From Psychrobacter sp. APC 3426 (GTDB lineage: Bacteria > Pseudomonadota > Gammaproteobacteria > Pseudomonadales > Moraxellaceae), in contig NZ_JASDCF010000005.1 in assembly GCF_030408035.1 (NCBI RefSeq), forward strand, positions 1 to 64,000: a stretch of DNA of 64,000 nucleotides, in the 5' to 3' direction. The notes under the pieces are model-generated. The model was not told the DNA's origin and did not search any database. It saw only the letters and a list, made by a program, of their open reading frames with translations. Below are positions 55,995-64,000 of the stretch, piece by piece (the stretch's first letter is position 1; each line of letters opens with the position of its first letter). The position numbers and the translations under genes were made by a program.

Positions 55995-58502
55995 TCAGCG
56001 TGGTTTTTTCTGTAGAAATTGTTGCCATTGATGACGCTGCTGCATAAAACGCGTAGCAACACGGCATTTGAGCTGAGAAGTCACTTCTGAAAGTGCGAAC
56101 TGCTTTAACGATGAACTATTGGTTATATTAACCATACTGCCATGTGGTTTATTTTGAGACGCTTCTTTACTGTGGTTTTTAGGCGGATATAAATAATCAA
56201 TCACCTGCTCTACTTGTGCTAGACCATATCCATCGGGCAAACGATATAATGGGTAGCGAATCAGTACGCAATATATTAATTGCTCAAGCGATAATGCTGT
56301 GTCTCGTTTACGTCTTTGTAGATACTCAGCTTTTGGTGGTAGCTTAGCATCAATATCGGTCGTTAGGCCCCAGCCAGCATAAAACGGCAAACCATAACAA
56401 GTGACTTTTAAACCACGCAATAGAGCTTCAAAGCCCGTTAATGAGCTAATCGTATGTATTTCATCGACACATTCTAAGCAATCGGGCATCGATGTATCGT
56501 AGGCCACTGCATTTACCTGCTGCAAGCAATCTGCGCTCACCTTGCCTGCACGCAGTCCTGCTTCGACATCTGGATGCGGTTTATAAATCAAATAACCATC
56601 AGGATTATCTTGTCGTACACGCTCAATCAAACCACTATTGGTTTTGATTGTTGAGCCACAGTACTGTACCGACAAATCATCTTCAACTTGTCCGACGATG
56701 AGTATTCGCGCTTTACCAGATACCTGTGCCCTCTGCATCCAACCGCTATAATCGCTATCAGTGCTATTGCCATCACTACTGTCAATGCTAGTCCCAACAT
56801 TGTACTTACTGACTCTTTGAGTCAGCAGTTTATTTTGAAGCTGTTGCACTCGTGTACTTTGCTGCGGACTTAACGTCTCACAATTGCATAATAAGCTCTC
56901 TAAATCCGAAGGCTGAGTTGCATCATAGTAAATGCCTTGTTTATCTATTACCACGGACAAAGGCGCTAACAAGGTAGCACCTAAGCCGTTTGAGCGGATA
57001 AAGCCATCTTCCATACAATGAATAACTGGCGTGTCTATCAGTTTCTGCTTCGTGATTTTACGTTGCAGCTGTTTTTGGACTTGTTGACGCTTGGCCAAAC
57101 CCCACACTAATAGCGGCTGCTGATAATCAACCTTAAAATGGTCTGGATGTAATAAGTTTTTAAGACGAGGCTTGAGTTTTATGAATAATGTCGTGCGAGG
57201 TAAGCCGACAAAGGCTTTGACAAAGGGCAGCTTCCAGCGACTAAACTCATATACTGTCAAGTTACCTTCGAGGCATGCTTGCCAATATCGATTGGTCACT
57301 AGCCAGTCAATCGCAGTCTCTATATCGCATGCCTGCTTAGTGGCTGGATCTACATAACGACTATAATCAACATAAGCACTATAAAATAAAACTTCTAGTG
57401 TAGCAGTCATTTTCTTAGAGAATAGTGTAGGAAACAATGCGGGGTTTGAGTTCCCCCTAGCCTTTAGCAGTTTGTTGGCAATTTTCTGACGACGCTGTAC
57501 GACAGTTTTTAGCAAGCGTTTTGGTGCGCCGCTGTCATCGGTCAGCCCCCAACCGCTATACCAATTGACCCCAAAGCAATGCACTTTCTTACCAAGCAGC
57601 AATGCTTCAAAACCCATATGCGAGCTGACCGTATAGACATCACTAACCTGTGCTAAAAGTGCCATTGGGTTTACTGGCTGAGCTAAAACTCGAACGTTTT
57701 TGGGCAATTTTAACGTGGTAAGGTATCCTGACTTCGCAGCAGGATGGGCTTTTATCCAGATGTGCGCATTAGGGTGATTGCGACAAGCAGACTTTAACAT
57801 CTGCTTAAATTGACGTTTATCAGCGCCAGCACCCTTGATAGATGCATCGCCAGCAACTTGATCAATCACTAAAATGTGTGATTTTAGAAGGTTCTGCGCA
57901 GTGTTTTCACTTTCTTGATTGATTAGCGCGTCTAACGATGGACAATCCATTACTGCATTATATTTACTAATTTTTTCATCACAGATACGTGCCATTAATT
58001 GTTGGGCACGCTCTTTAAATAAATGGTACTCACTAATACTAGTATCATTCTTAGCATGTGCAACTATCAACTGCTCAAGGCGCGAGCGACGTGTCAAATC
58101 AAAATAGATACCTAGGTCATCAACGACTACGCTCAATCCATGACGACTGCTAATCCCTGAATCTAATGAGCGCAAAAAGCCATCCTCAATACTTAAGGTT
58201 GTACTCTTTTGTCGCTTAGCAACCTTGCTTGCTTTCTGATAACTTTTTTTGCGGCCCCAGCCGATAAAGGCACTCGGCGCCTCCAGTCCCAGATTAAAAC
58301 GCTGTTGCAAACTTGACCATGGATACCAGCGTTGAATGTCCGCTTGCAGTACTTGAGATAACAGTAGATTGTTACGACGCATGCCCTTGCCAATCACTGC
58401 AAGATTCTGTGGTAATTGACACTGAGCCGATGGCAAGCGTAACGCATTCTCAGAGGCGTAGGTGACTGACACCTTAACTTCATCTACGACGCTTTTTGCC
58501 AT
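55995..58502 (-). CDS. kpsC: Capsule Kdo-linker transferase KpsC
   Basis: 835 residues with two tandem related glycosyltransferase modules. Each has a 'GWGRK/GLAKR' start, an 'EDGFLRS/EDGFIRS' motif (STTLSIEDGFLRSLDSG near 100 and HCMEDGFIRSNGLG near 500), and a late 'HTISSLTGFEALL'-type block. In characterised systems the two modules add alternating beta-linked Kdo residues to extend the linker. The start at 58502 is chosen (ATG after AAGGGTGTTAAA) over an in-frame GTG three codons upstream. It lies between kpsD and kpsS. Confidence 0.9.
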   Translation of the reverse strand: MAKSVVDEVKVSVTYASENALRLPSAQCQLPQNLAVIGKGMRRNNLLLSQVLQADIQRWYPWSSLQQRFNLGLEAPSAFIGWGRKKSYQKASKVAKRQKSTTLSIEDGFLRSLDSGISSRHGLSVVVDDLGIYFDLTRRSRLEQLIVAHAKNDTSISEYHLFKERAQQLMARICDEKISKYNAVMDCPSLDALINQESENTAQNLLKSHILVIDQVAGDASIKGAGADKRQFKQMLKSACRNHPNAHIWIKAHPAAKSGYLTTLKLPKNVRVLAQPVNPMALLAQVSDVYTVSSHMGFEALLLGKKVHCFGVNWYSGWGLTDDSGAPKRLLKTVVQRRQKIANKLLKARGNSNPALFPTLFSKKMTATLEVLFYSAYVDYSRYVDPATKQACDIETAIDWLVTNRYWQACLEGNLTVYEFSRWKLPFVKAFVGLPRTTLFIKLKPRLKNLLHPDHFKVDYQQPLLVWGLAKRQQVQKQLQRKITKQKLIDTPVIHCMEDGFIRSNGLGATLLAPLSVVIDKQGIYYDATQPSDLESLLCNCETLSPQQSTRVQQLQNKLLTQRVSKYNVGTSIDSSDGNSTDSDYSGWMQRAQVSGKARILIVGQVEDDLSVQYCGSTIKTNSGLIERVRQDNPDGYLIYKPHPDVEAGLRAGKVSADCLQQVNAVAYDTSMPDCLECVDEIHTISSLTGFEALLRGLKVTCYGLPFYAGWGLTTDIDAKLPPKAEYLQRRKRDTALSLEQLIYCVLIRYPLYRLPDGYGLAQVEQVIDYLYPPKNHSKEASQNKPHGSMVNITNSSSLKQFALSEVTSQLKCRVATRFMQQRHQWQQFLQKKPR

Positions 58503-58572
58503 TTTTAACACCCTTATCTGTTACTTTTGTATCAATATATGCAGGTGATTCTAAACCGCTATTGAATAACGG

Positions 58573-60354
58573 TTATAAATCGAGAACTACTTTAGCCGCA
58601 ATCGCCAATTGATACAGAATTTGCGATAAGCCGCGAGCAATTTCTACACGCTTGGTTTTGACCTTCGGTAATACCATAATCTCATCGCCTTGCTGGATAC
58701 GGTAAGCGGTATTAACCACTTCACTGGCACCATTTTGATGAATAACCAAGATTTCTTTGACGTCAGCATTGTCAGAGAAGCCGCCCGAATTGGCAACATA
58801 ATCACCCACGGTATAATCTGGGTTAAAGGTCAACGCACCTTGTGCCCGCACTTGACCGTTCACGGTAATTACTGACGTTTGCGCAGGTATCTCGATAATA
58901 TCACCTTGCTGTAAGATAATATCTTGCCACGAATTCGGTACGACAACAATTTGACCAGTCGTTTTGACATTACGAGCTTTGGCGACGAACTGCTTGACCA
59001 AAGCGGCATCGTCTTGACGCAATGCTGCCTCTTCACGAGTCGTTGACTGAGTAGCCAGTGTCAATTCTTCTAGACGATCAAGCGACTCATTAATCATACG
59101 CTTTTGTTGCTCAGCCACAGACTCACGATAAATGGTCAAATGAGTCAGTTTTGCAAGTGGGCTTGGCTGCAGTTGTGGAACGATGTCTTTCAATCGCGCG
59201 CCATATGGCACTACCATTGCGCCATTACCCGTATGTGCACCCTTCACCTGTACAGCAATAGTCCCTGCATAACGATCTGAGGTGACAACCATTTGATCAC
59301 CATTATAAACAGGAACATTTTGCGCTTCGGCAAGTGAATAGTACTCTGCGGTCTGCGCACGTCCTGCACTGCGAGTGATGCTCACGTTAGTGGCATTTGC
59401 CGCTGGATTGGCAACTTGCAGTACATCACCTATGGTCAAATCATTGACATCAAACTCAAACGTATATTCGTTCTGAACTTGCCCGCCTACTTCAAAGGTT
59501 TTTTTCTGAGGGGCAACGGTAATCACATCTCCATCACGAAACGAGAATGCTTGTAATTTACCAGCTAGTAGAAAGTCATAGAGATTGACTTGCTGTAACA
59601 ACTGACCGTTACGCTTGATCTGAATATCAATATAACTGCCTCGCGTTGGGTCAACACCGCCTGCTCTATCTAAATAAGACAGTACGGAGTCTGCTGCAAG
59701 ACCACCATAATAGCCAGGTTGTTTGACAAAACCCGTGACGAACACTTTGACTGGCTGCGCTTGCTCTAAAGAAGCATAGACACCAACGTTAGATCGATAA
59801 ATACGGCTGACTGCACTTTTAACCACATTTTGTAGACTGCCATTCTGCACACCTGAGATACGTACTGGACCGACATTTGGCAAGAATATATTGCCTTGTG
59901 GATCGACGGTCATAGTCGAGGCAAACTGATAAGCACCCCACATCCGCACCTGCACGTTATCACCAGGGTTAATCACGTAGCTGTCATTAAAGGTAGAACC
60001 AGACGTTGTCGAAAAAGCACCGCGAAATAACTGTTCGCCAAACATCATATCTTGCGTATTGATATCCTGATAAGGACGAGATGTATTGATGACTGACTGG
60101 CTTGGTAGACTTGCGGCATTAACCGCTTCTTGAGTGGTCGCCTGCCCTGGTACGCCACCTGCAAAAGCCTGCGTTGATACATTGATATTATTGCGATTCT
60201 GATCTTGACCCATGCTATTGTTGCTAGTACCGAAGCTAGACCCTGATATCTGATCAGCATAACTGGTTGCTGCTAGAGCGGATACACTGCTTGCTGCCAT
60301 GACCAAGCTCATCGCTTGCATCACTGTCACGATAGCACGTGGTTTCATATTCAT
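58573..60354 (-). CDS. kpsD: Capsule polysaccharide export outer-membrane protein (KpsD/Wza-like)
   Basis: 593 residues. The signal peptide (about 1-30, ending ALAA) has no lipobox Cys, as in KpsD and unlike Wza. The polysaccharide-export domain begins at about 120 (SYVINPGDNVQVRMWGAYQF, DPQGNIFLPNVGPVRISG). Several SLBB-type segments follow (VFVTGFVKQPGYYGGLAADSVLSYLDRAGG, VNGQVRAQGALTFNPDYTVGDYVANSGGF). It should form the periplasm-to-surface conduit for the polymer exported by KpsMT. It lies 142 bp after kpsE and 70 bp before kpsC. Confidence 0.9.
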   Translation of the reverse strand: MNMKPRAIVTVMQAMSLVMAASSVSALAATSYADQISGSSFGTSNNSMGQDQNRNNINVSTQAFAGGVPGQATTQEAVNAASLPSQSVINTSRPYQDINTQDMMFGEQLFRGAFSTTSGSTFNDSYVINPGDNVQVRMWGAYQFASTMTVDPQGNIFLPNVGPVRISGVQNGSLQNVVKSAVSRIYRSNVGVYASLEQAQPVKVFVTGFVKQPGYYGGLAADSVLSYLDRAGGVDPTRGSYIDIQIKRNGQLLQQVNLYDFLLAGKLQAFSFRDGDVITVAPQKKTFEVGGQVQNEYTFEFDVNDLTIGDVLQVANPAANATNVSITRSAGRAQTAEYYSLAEAQNVPVYNGDQMVVTSDRYAGTIAVQVKGAHTGNGAMVVPYGARLKDIVPQLQPSPLAKLTHLTIYRESVAEQQKRMINESLDRLEELTLATQSTTREEAALRQDDAALVKQFVAKARNVKTTGQIVVVPNSWQDIILQQGDIIEIPAQTSVITVNGQVRAQGALTFNPDYTVGDYVANSGGFSDNADVKEILVIHQNGASEVVNTAYRIQQGDEIMVLPKVKTKRVEIARGLSQILYQLAIAAKVVLDL

Positions 60355-60496
60355 TAGATTTATTCCTTTGCTGATCTATCGATCATTACTAGTATCTGGT
60401 TTGACAAATCATTCACTATTGTCAGGCACATCGATTCTTTAATGCTGTACAGAGTGTAGGACTTAACAATCCACTCTGTAAAAAATAAGATTAAAA

Positions 60497-61612
60497 CTAG
60501 CTGCGATGATCGCGGACAACTGCCATTACTAAGCGCACAAACCCATACAACATCAGTAGTAGAGCCAGCGATGTCCAGATGATATAGGCACGGCGCGGAT
60601 ATAGTGCCTCTTCAGCTTCATAAGGCGTTGAGATGACAATGAGATTTTTCATCTTTTTAAAAGCTTCTAAGCGTGCTTTTTCAAGTGATGATAATGACAA
60701 TTTATACAGCTCAGTTGCAAAATCAACATCTGCTTTAATGGTCTCAAACTGTACCGCTTGACGGTTCAACTTAGTGGTATTTGGTGAGGTCAGCTTGGTT
60801 TGCTCTTGGGTGATTTGCTCTTCGACTGCTTTAATCTGGCTTCTTAGCGAAACCACTTGTGGTGCATCTGGATTCAGATAGCTTAACAACTGTCTCTCTT
60901 CAGTACGTAATGAGCTCAATTGCGCTTGCAAGCTGCCAATTAACTGATTGACCACTTGAGCATTGGCCTGCGGGTCATAAATTTCATTTTCATTTTGATA
61001 CTTTAACAGCTGTTCTTTTGCATCGTTTAAGCGCTCTTCTGACTCATCTAGCTGCGTCTCTGCAAACACCAGTTGATCACGAGCCACTTCTTGTGAAATA
61101 CGGTTTACGAACTGCTCGGACTCACTCAATATCGTTTTATTGAGCTCAAAAGCGTATTTTGAATCAAAAGCTTCCGTTGATACTGAAAGCACGTAGCTTT
61201 GCTCATCAAGGTTAATGTGGACACGTTTTTTGAAATACTCAAGTAGCTCTTCCTGCGATGCATCAGGATTGATTTCATTGAGAGGATCTGAGCCATCGAC
61301 ATGATAGGCTTCGCGGAACTTGAATTTATTATCAAGGCGCTTCACCATATCGTTAGATAGAATGTACTCGGTTAAGTAGGTGGCATCTTCCTTACTGGTA
61401 CTATTCACACCCAAAAGGGCTGATAGACCACCACCTGAGGGCACACTCGACTCACTGACTTGCTTCACTACCACATCAGCAGTAGATATAAATCGCGGGT
61501 GCGCAAGCGTCATGACATAAAATATCACCAGCACCCAAGGAAGGATGACCAAGCCGATAAACAGCGAGAAGTTAATTATTTTACTTTTTTGCTTTATGGA
61601 TATGCTTTTCAT
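60497..61612 (-). CDS. kpsE: Capsule export inner-membrane/periplasmic adaptor (KpsE/CtrB/BexC)
   Basis: 371 residues. N-terminal membrane helix (about 15-36, FSLFIGLVILPWVLVIFYVM), a long periplasmic coiled coil (about 175-310) and a C-terminal helix (WTSLALLLMLYGFVRLVM) give the polysaccharide co-polymerase 3 topology. It couples the KpsMT transporter to the outer-membrane channel. The start at 61612 (MKSISIKQKSKI) is chosen over the longer frame to 61642, because GAGGTTT stands before it. It overlaps the end of kpsT by 32 bp, implying translational coupling. Confidence 0.9.
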   Translation of the reverse strand: MKSISIKQKSKIINFSLFIGLVILPWVLVIFYVMTLAHPRFISTADVVVKQVSESSVPSGGGLSALLGVNSTSKEDATYLTEYILSNDMVKRLDNKFKFREAYHVDGSDPLNEINPDASQEELLEYFKKRVHINLDEQSYVLSVSTEAFDSKYAFELNKTILSESEQFVNRISQEVARDQLVFAETQLDESEERLNDAKEQLLKYQNENEIYDPQANAQVVNQLIGSLQAQLSSLRTEERQLLSYLNPDAPQVVSLRSQIKAVEEQITQEQTKLTSPNTTKLNRQAVQFETIKADVDFATELYKLSLSSLEKARLEAFKKMKNLIVISTPYEAEEALYPRRAYIIWTSLALLLMLYGFVRLVMAVVRDHRS

Positions 61613-62252
61613 AAACCTCAATCGCTTCTGTTGTATCGTCAAAGACGTGTGCTGTTTGATCCATTAACACAATACCAATATCGCAGTTACGCTTTATATC
61701 GCCGATATTATGCGACACTATCAAAAATCCCGCTTGTGCACGGCGAGCTGCCAAAATCTCTTCACTACGTTTACGGAAAGCGGCATCACCAACCGCACCC
61801 GCCTCATCAAGCATATAATAATCAAAATCAAAGGCTAAGCTAAGCCCAAAGGTCAAACGTGCTTTCATGCCTGATGAATAGCTTTTAACCGGCATGTCGA
61901 AATAGCTACCAATATCAGCAAACTCTTCGACAAAGCGAATTTTTTCATCAATATAAGGACCGCTTGAATAAAGACGACAAACAAAACGTACATTTTGACG
62001 ACCAGTTAAGCTGCCTTGGAAGCCACCTGCTACCCCTACTGGCCAAGAAATAGTAGAGTCGGTAATGATTTCACCATGATCTGGCTCATCTAGTCCACAT
62101 ATAATACGCAATAAAGTTGACTTACCCGCACCATTACGACCGAGCAACCCAACACTTTGTTTATCACCAATGGTCAGATTGAGATCTTTAAATAGATAGT
62201 GCCGACCTTTCTTGGTCATAAATGACTTAGAAACATTTCTAATTTCAATCAC
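61581..62252 (-). CDS. kpsT: Capsule ABC transporter ATP-binding protein (KpsT/CtrD/BexA)
   Basis: 223 residues. Walker A GRNGAGKST (38-46), signature YSSGMKARLTFG (about 125-136) and Walker B YYMLDEAGAVGD are present. The short length and the 'VGDAAF' segment after Walker B mark the polysaccharide-export (ABC-2 type) ATPases. It powers flux through KpsM. It lies 34 bp after kpsM and overlaps kpsE. Confidence 0.95.
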   Translation of the reverse strand: MIEIRNVSKSFMTKKGRHYLFKDLNLTIGDKQSVGLLGRNGAGKSTLLRIICGLDEPDHGEIITDSTISWPVGVAGGFQGSLTGRQNVRFVCRLYSSGPYIDEKIRFVEEFADIGSYFDMPVKSYSSGMKARLTFGLSLAFDFDYYMLDEAGAVGDAAFRKRSEEILAARRAQAGFLIVSHNIGDIKRNCDIGIVLMDQTAHVFDDTTEAIEVYEKHIHKAKK

Positions 62253-62286
62253 TTACTTACCTTTTATGTATCTTCTATAGTTGCTT

Positions 62287-63099
62287 TTAACGAGAACGTA
62301 TCATGTCACGTTCAGCATATTTATATAGTAATAATCCAAAAAAATTTACTGCAAACGTCCATTTTAGAAAATAACTTATATCAATATGATAAGCAGGGTA
62401 ATTGGGTGCGAATGCATGACGCATTAGTTCAATATTATGAATAAACGGATTATAAAGTAAGTAGCTAAAATAAGGCTCAGGAATAACATGAATGGGATAA
62501 ACAATGCCTGATAGAAAATATAATATGGTGAAAAATATCGTGATAACCTTACTAATCTCACCACCGTAGAACCCCACGACCATCATAATTAAAGCAACAC
62601 CAAAGCTGAATATAAAAAGCGTAATCCAGCAGAACAATACAATATGTAAATTTTCTAAATTAGCGTAGATATCAAAAAAAGCCAAACCAAATAGTAGTAA
62701 TATTGAGGTAAAAAAATAGATAACCAGCTCTAAAAATGAGCGTGCAATAATTACATCTACATGTCTAATTGAGCGATACATTAGCAGGCCTTTATTCGCA
62801 TCAACTGCCCCTAATGCTCTAACAGCAATTCTTTGGAACATACGAAAAGGAACCATTCCAACTACCAAAAACAAAGAGAAGTCCATACCTGGAACTAAAC
62901 GCTCACGAATCGTACCAAAAATAACTAGAAAAATCAGCACTTGAAAAAGAACCTCAAGCGGCGCCCAAAGATAGCCCAAACGATAACCACCGAAGCGCGT
63001 TTGTAGCTCACGCATCAGCAAAGCATGAAAAGCTGCACCCATGACTTTAAGGCCACTACGGTGCTTGATAGGACGATAAGGAGGCAATTGTACAGACAT
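62287..63099 (-). CDS. kpsM: Capsule ABC transporter permease (KpsM/CtrC/BexB)
   Basis: 270 residues with six membrane segments of the ABC-2 type. Family features are ALLMRELQTRFGGYRLGYLWAPLEVL near the N-terminus and FLSGIVYPIHVIPEPYFSYLLYNPFIHNIELMRHAF near the C-terminus. It forms the channel through which the lipid-linked polymer crosses the inner membrane. It is first in the operon kpsM-T-E-D-C-S. The ribosome-binding site is weak, and no JUMPstart/ops element was found in the 248-bp upstream spacer. Confidence 0.93.
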   Translation of the reverse strand: MSVQLPPYRPIKHRSGLKVMGAAFHALLMRELQTRFGGYRLGYLWAPLEVLFQVLIFLVIFGTIRERLVPGMDFSLFLVVGMVPFRMFQRIAVRALGAVDANKGLLMYRSIRHVDVIIARSFLELVIYFFTSILLLFGLAFFDIYANLENLHIVLFCWITLFIFSFGVALIMMVVGFYGGEISKVITIFFTILYFLSGIVYPIHVIPEPYFSYLLYNPFIHNIELMRHAFAPNYPAYHIDISYFLKWTFAVNFFGLLLYKYAERDMIRSR

Positions 63100-63287
63100 G
63101 GCGTTACAGGACTTTACCGAAAACAGCCCCTATGATAAGTAAGCGGGACATAAGTTACAAGAATTAATCTGTGAGTAAACTGATAAGACTATGATTTAGC
63201 AATAAATCAGTAAGTAATTCACAGCCATTTTCATATAAAGCTTAACCACTATTACTACAAACGAGATCTTTTAATCATTTCTTATAA

Positions 63288-63323
63288 GCAAAAAAAAACC
63301 AATCACATAATGATTGGCTTTTT
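63288..63323 (-). terminator. Rho-independent terminator of tRNA-Met
   Basis: CCAATCA / TGATTGG stem with a 5-base loop; the minus strand ends in eight or more Ts. It lies about 25 bp past the tRNA 3' end. Confidence 0.82.
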
Positions 63324-63347
63324 AAATACTGCAGGTTTTACTATAAA

Positions 63348-63424
63348 TGGTGGCGATGAAGAGACTTGAACTCTTGACCTCACGATTATGAGTCATGCGC
63401 TCTAACCAGCTGAGCTACATCGCC
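63348..63424 (-). tRNA. tRNA-Met (anticodon CAT)
   Basis: 77 bases with CCA encoded. The acceptor stem pairs GGCGATG with CATCGCC. The D arm is TAGCTCAGCTGGTTAGAGC, the anticodon loop is CTCATAA and the T arm is AGAGTTCAAGTCTCT. The full acceptor pairing excludes initiator tRNA (which has a mismatch at 1-72). Elongator Met is most likely; a CAT-reading tRNA-Ile2 (lysidine-modified) cannot be fully excluded by eye. Confidence 0.9.
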
Positions 63425-63560
63425 ATTTAAGGCTCGGTATAATACCGATAGAGATGACTATCGTCAACCCCTAATTATCGTTTTTTGCAAAAAAAATGAA
63501 TTTTATTCAAATTAATCACAACTATTGATGCTACTTACGATAAAAACGAACAATAAAAAT

Positions 63561-63914
<354 letters not shown>

Positions 63915-63920
63915 CGCGCT

Positions 63921-63926
63921 AGTATA
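63921..63926 (-). promoter_or_regulatory. Putative -10 element of rnpB
   Basis: TATACT on the minus strand lies seven bases upstream of the inferred RNA 5' end. The -35 region is not a good match to consensus. Confidence 0.4.
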
Positions 63927-64000
63927 ACAAACTTATAGCCGTCTGAGCATTTCTTTTGCGCTTATTTGAATATAAAATTTTGTGATTGACATACTCATCA

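Noticed and set aside
63100-63347. JUMPstart/ops element upstream of the capsule operon
   Set aside because: No match to the ops core GGCGGTAGC on the minus strand; nothing to report.

Overview
The window reads as ordinary chromosome of a gammaproteobacterium of the Moraxellaceae, most likely Psychrobacter. This is an inference from protein character and gene order: gacS-cysM-rlmD-relA, lepA-lepB-DUF4845-rnc-era-recO-pdxJ, ileS-lspA, rpsB-tsf, an OmpA of the Moraxellaceae type and fairly AT-rich intergenic DNA. No database search was possible. There are no complete insertion sequences, prophages or CRISPR arrays. The only mobile-type DNA is a pair of short related inverted-repeat elements (3922-3984 and 28640-28813).

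Layout. 1-5.8 kb: the end of an FAD-linked oxidase, a membrane-anchored BLUF blue-light sensor (minus), a GNAT-nitrilase fusion, a thioredoxin-fold oxidoreductase, an LprI-like secreted protein and alanine dehydrogenase. 6.4-18.6 kb: ileS-lspA, hemerythrin, a cold-shock/DUF1294 protein, an FKBP isomerase, a frameshifted tas-like aldo/keto reductase, a PlsC acyltransferase, hflX, an lrgAB-type pair and a lytic transglycosylase. 18.8-20.8 kb: rpsB-tsf. 21.3-25.8 kb: a compact five-gene signalling operon (see below). 26.2-32.4 kb: a Bcr/CflA efflux pump, a crotonase and the GacS/BarA hybrid kinase. 32.8-41.0 kb: cysM, a PolB-type exonuclease, rlmD, relA, mutM and a small secreted protein. 41.1-46.6 kb: mscL, typA, an OmpA-family porin and a FimT/GspH pseudopilin. 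46.7-54.2 kb: pdxJ, recO, era, rnc, DUF4845, lepB and lepA, all minus. 54.6-63.1 kb: an ABC-transporter-dependent capsule export operon, kpsM-T-E-D-C-S. 63.3-63.9 kb: tRNA-Met(CAT) and RNase P RNA.

The most unusual locus is 21285-25807. It encodes a periplasmic solute-binding lipoprotein, a membrane-anchored CheA-like kinase with its own Hpt domain but no CheW domain, a single-domain CheY-like regulator and two adjacent CheX-type phosphatases that both keep the E-x-x-N catalytic motif. No receptor, CheW, CheB, CheR or motor gene is nearby. It looks like a self-contained phosphorelay in which ligand sensing, phosphotransfer and signal termination are encoded in one transcription unit. Its output is not visible here.

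The capsule cluster carries only the export machinery and the KpsC/KpsS enzymes that build the Kdo linker. The genes for the polymer itself are not in the window. Several housekeeping proteins carry extra low-complexity segments (Era and LspA N-termini, MutM insertions, an insertion inside the GacS receiver domain).
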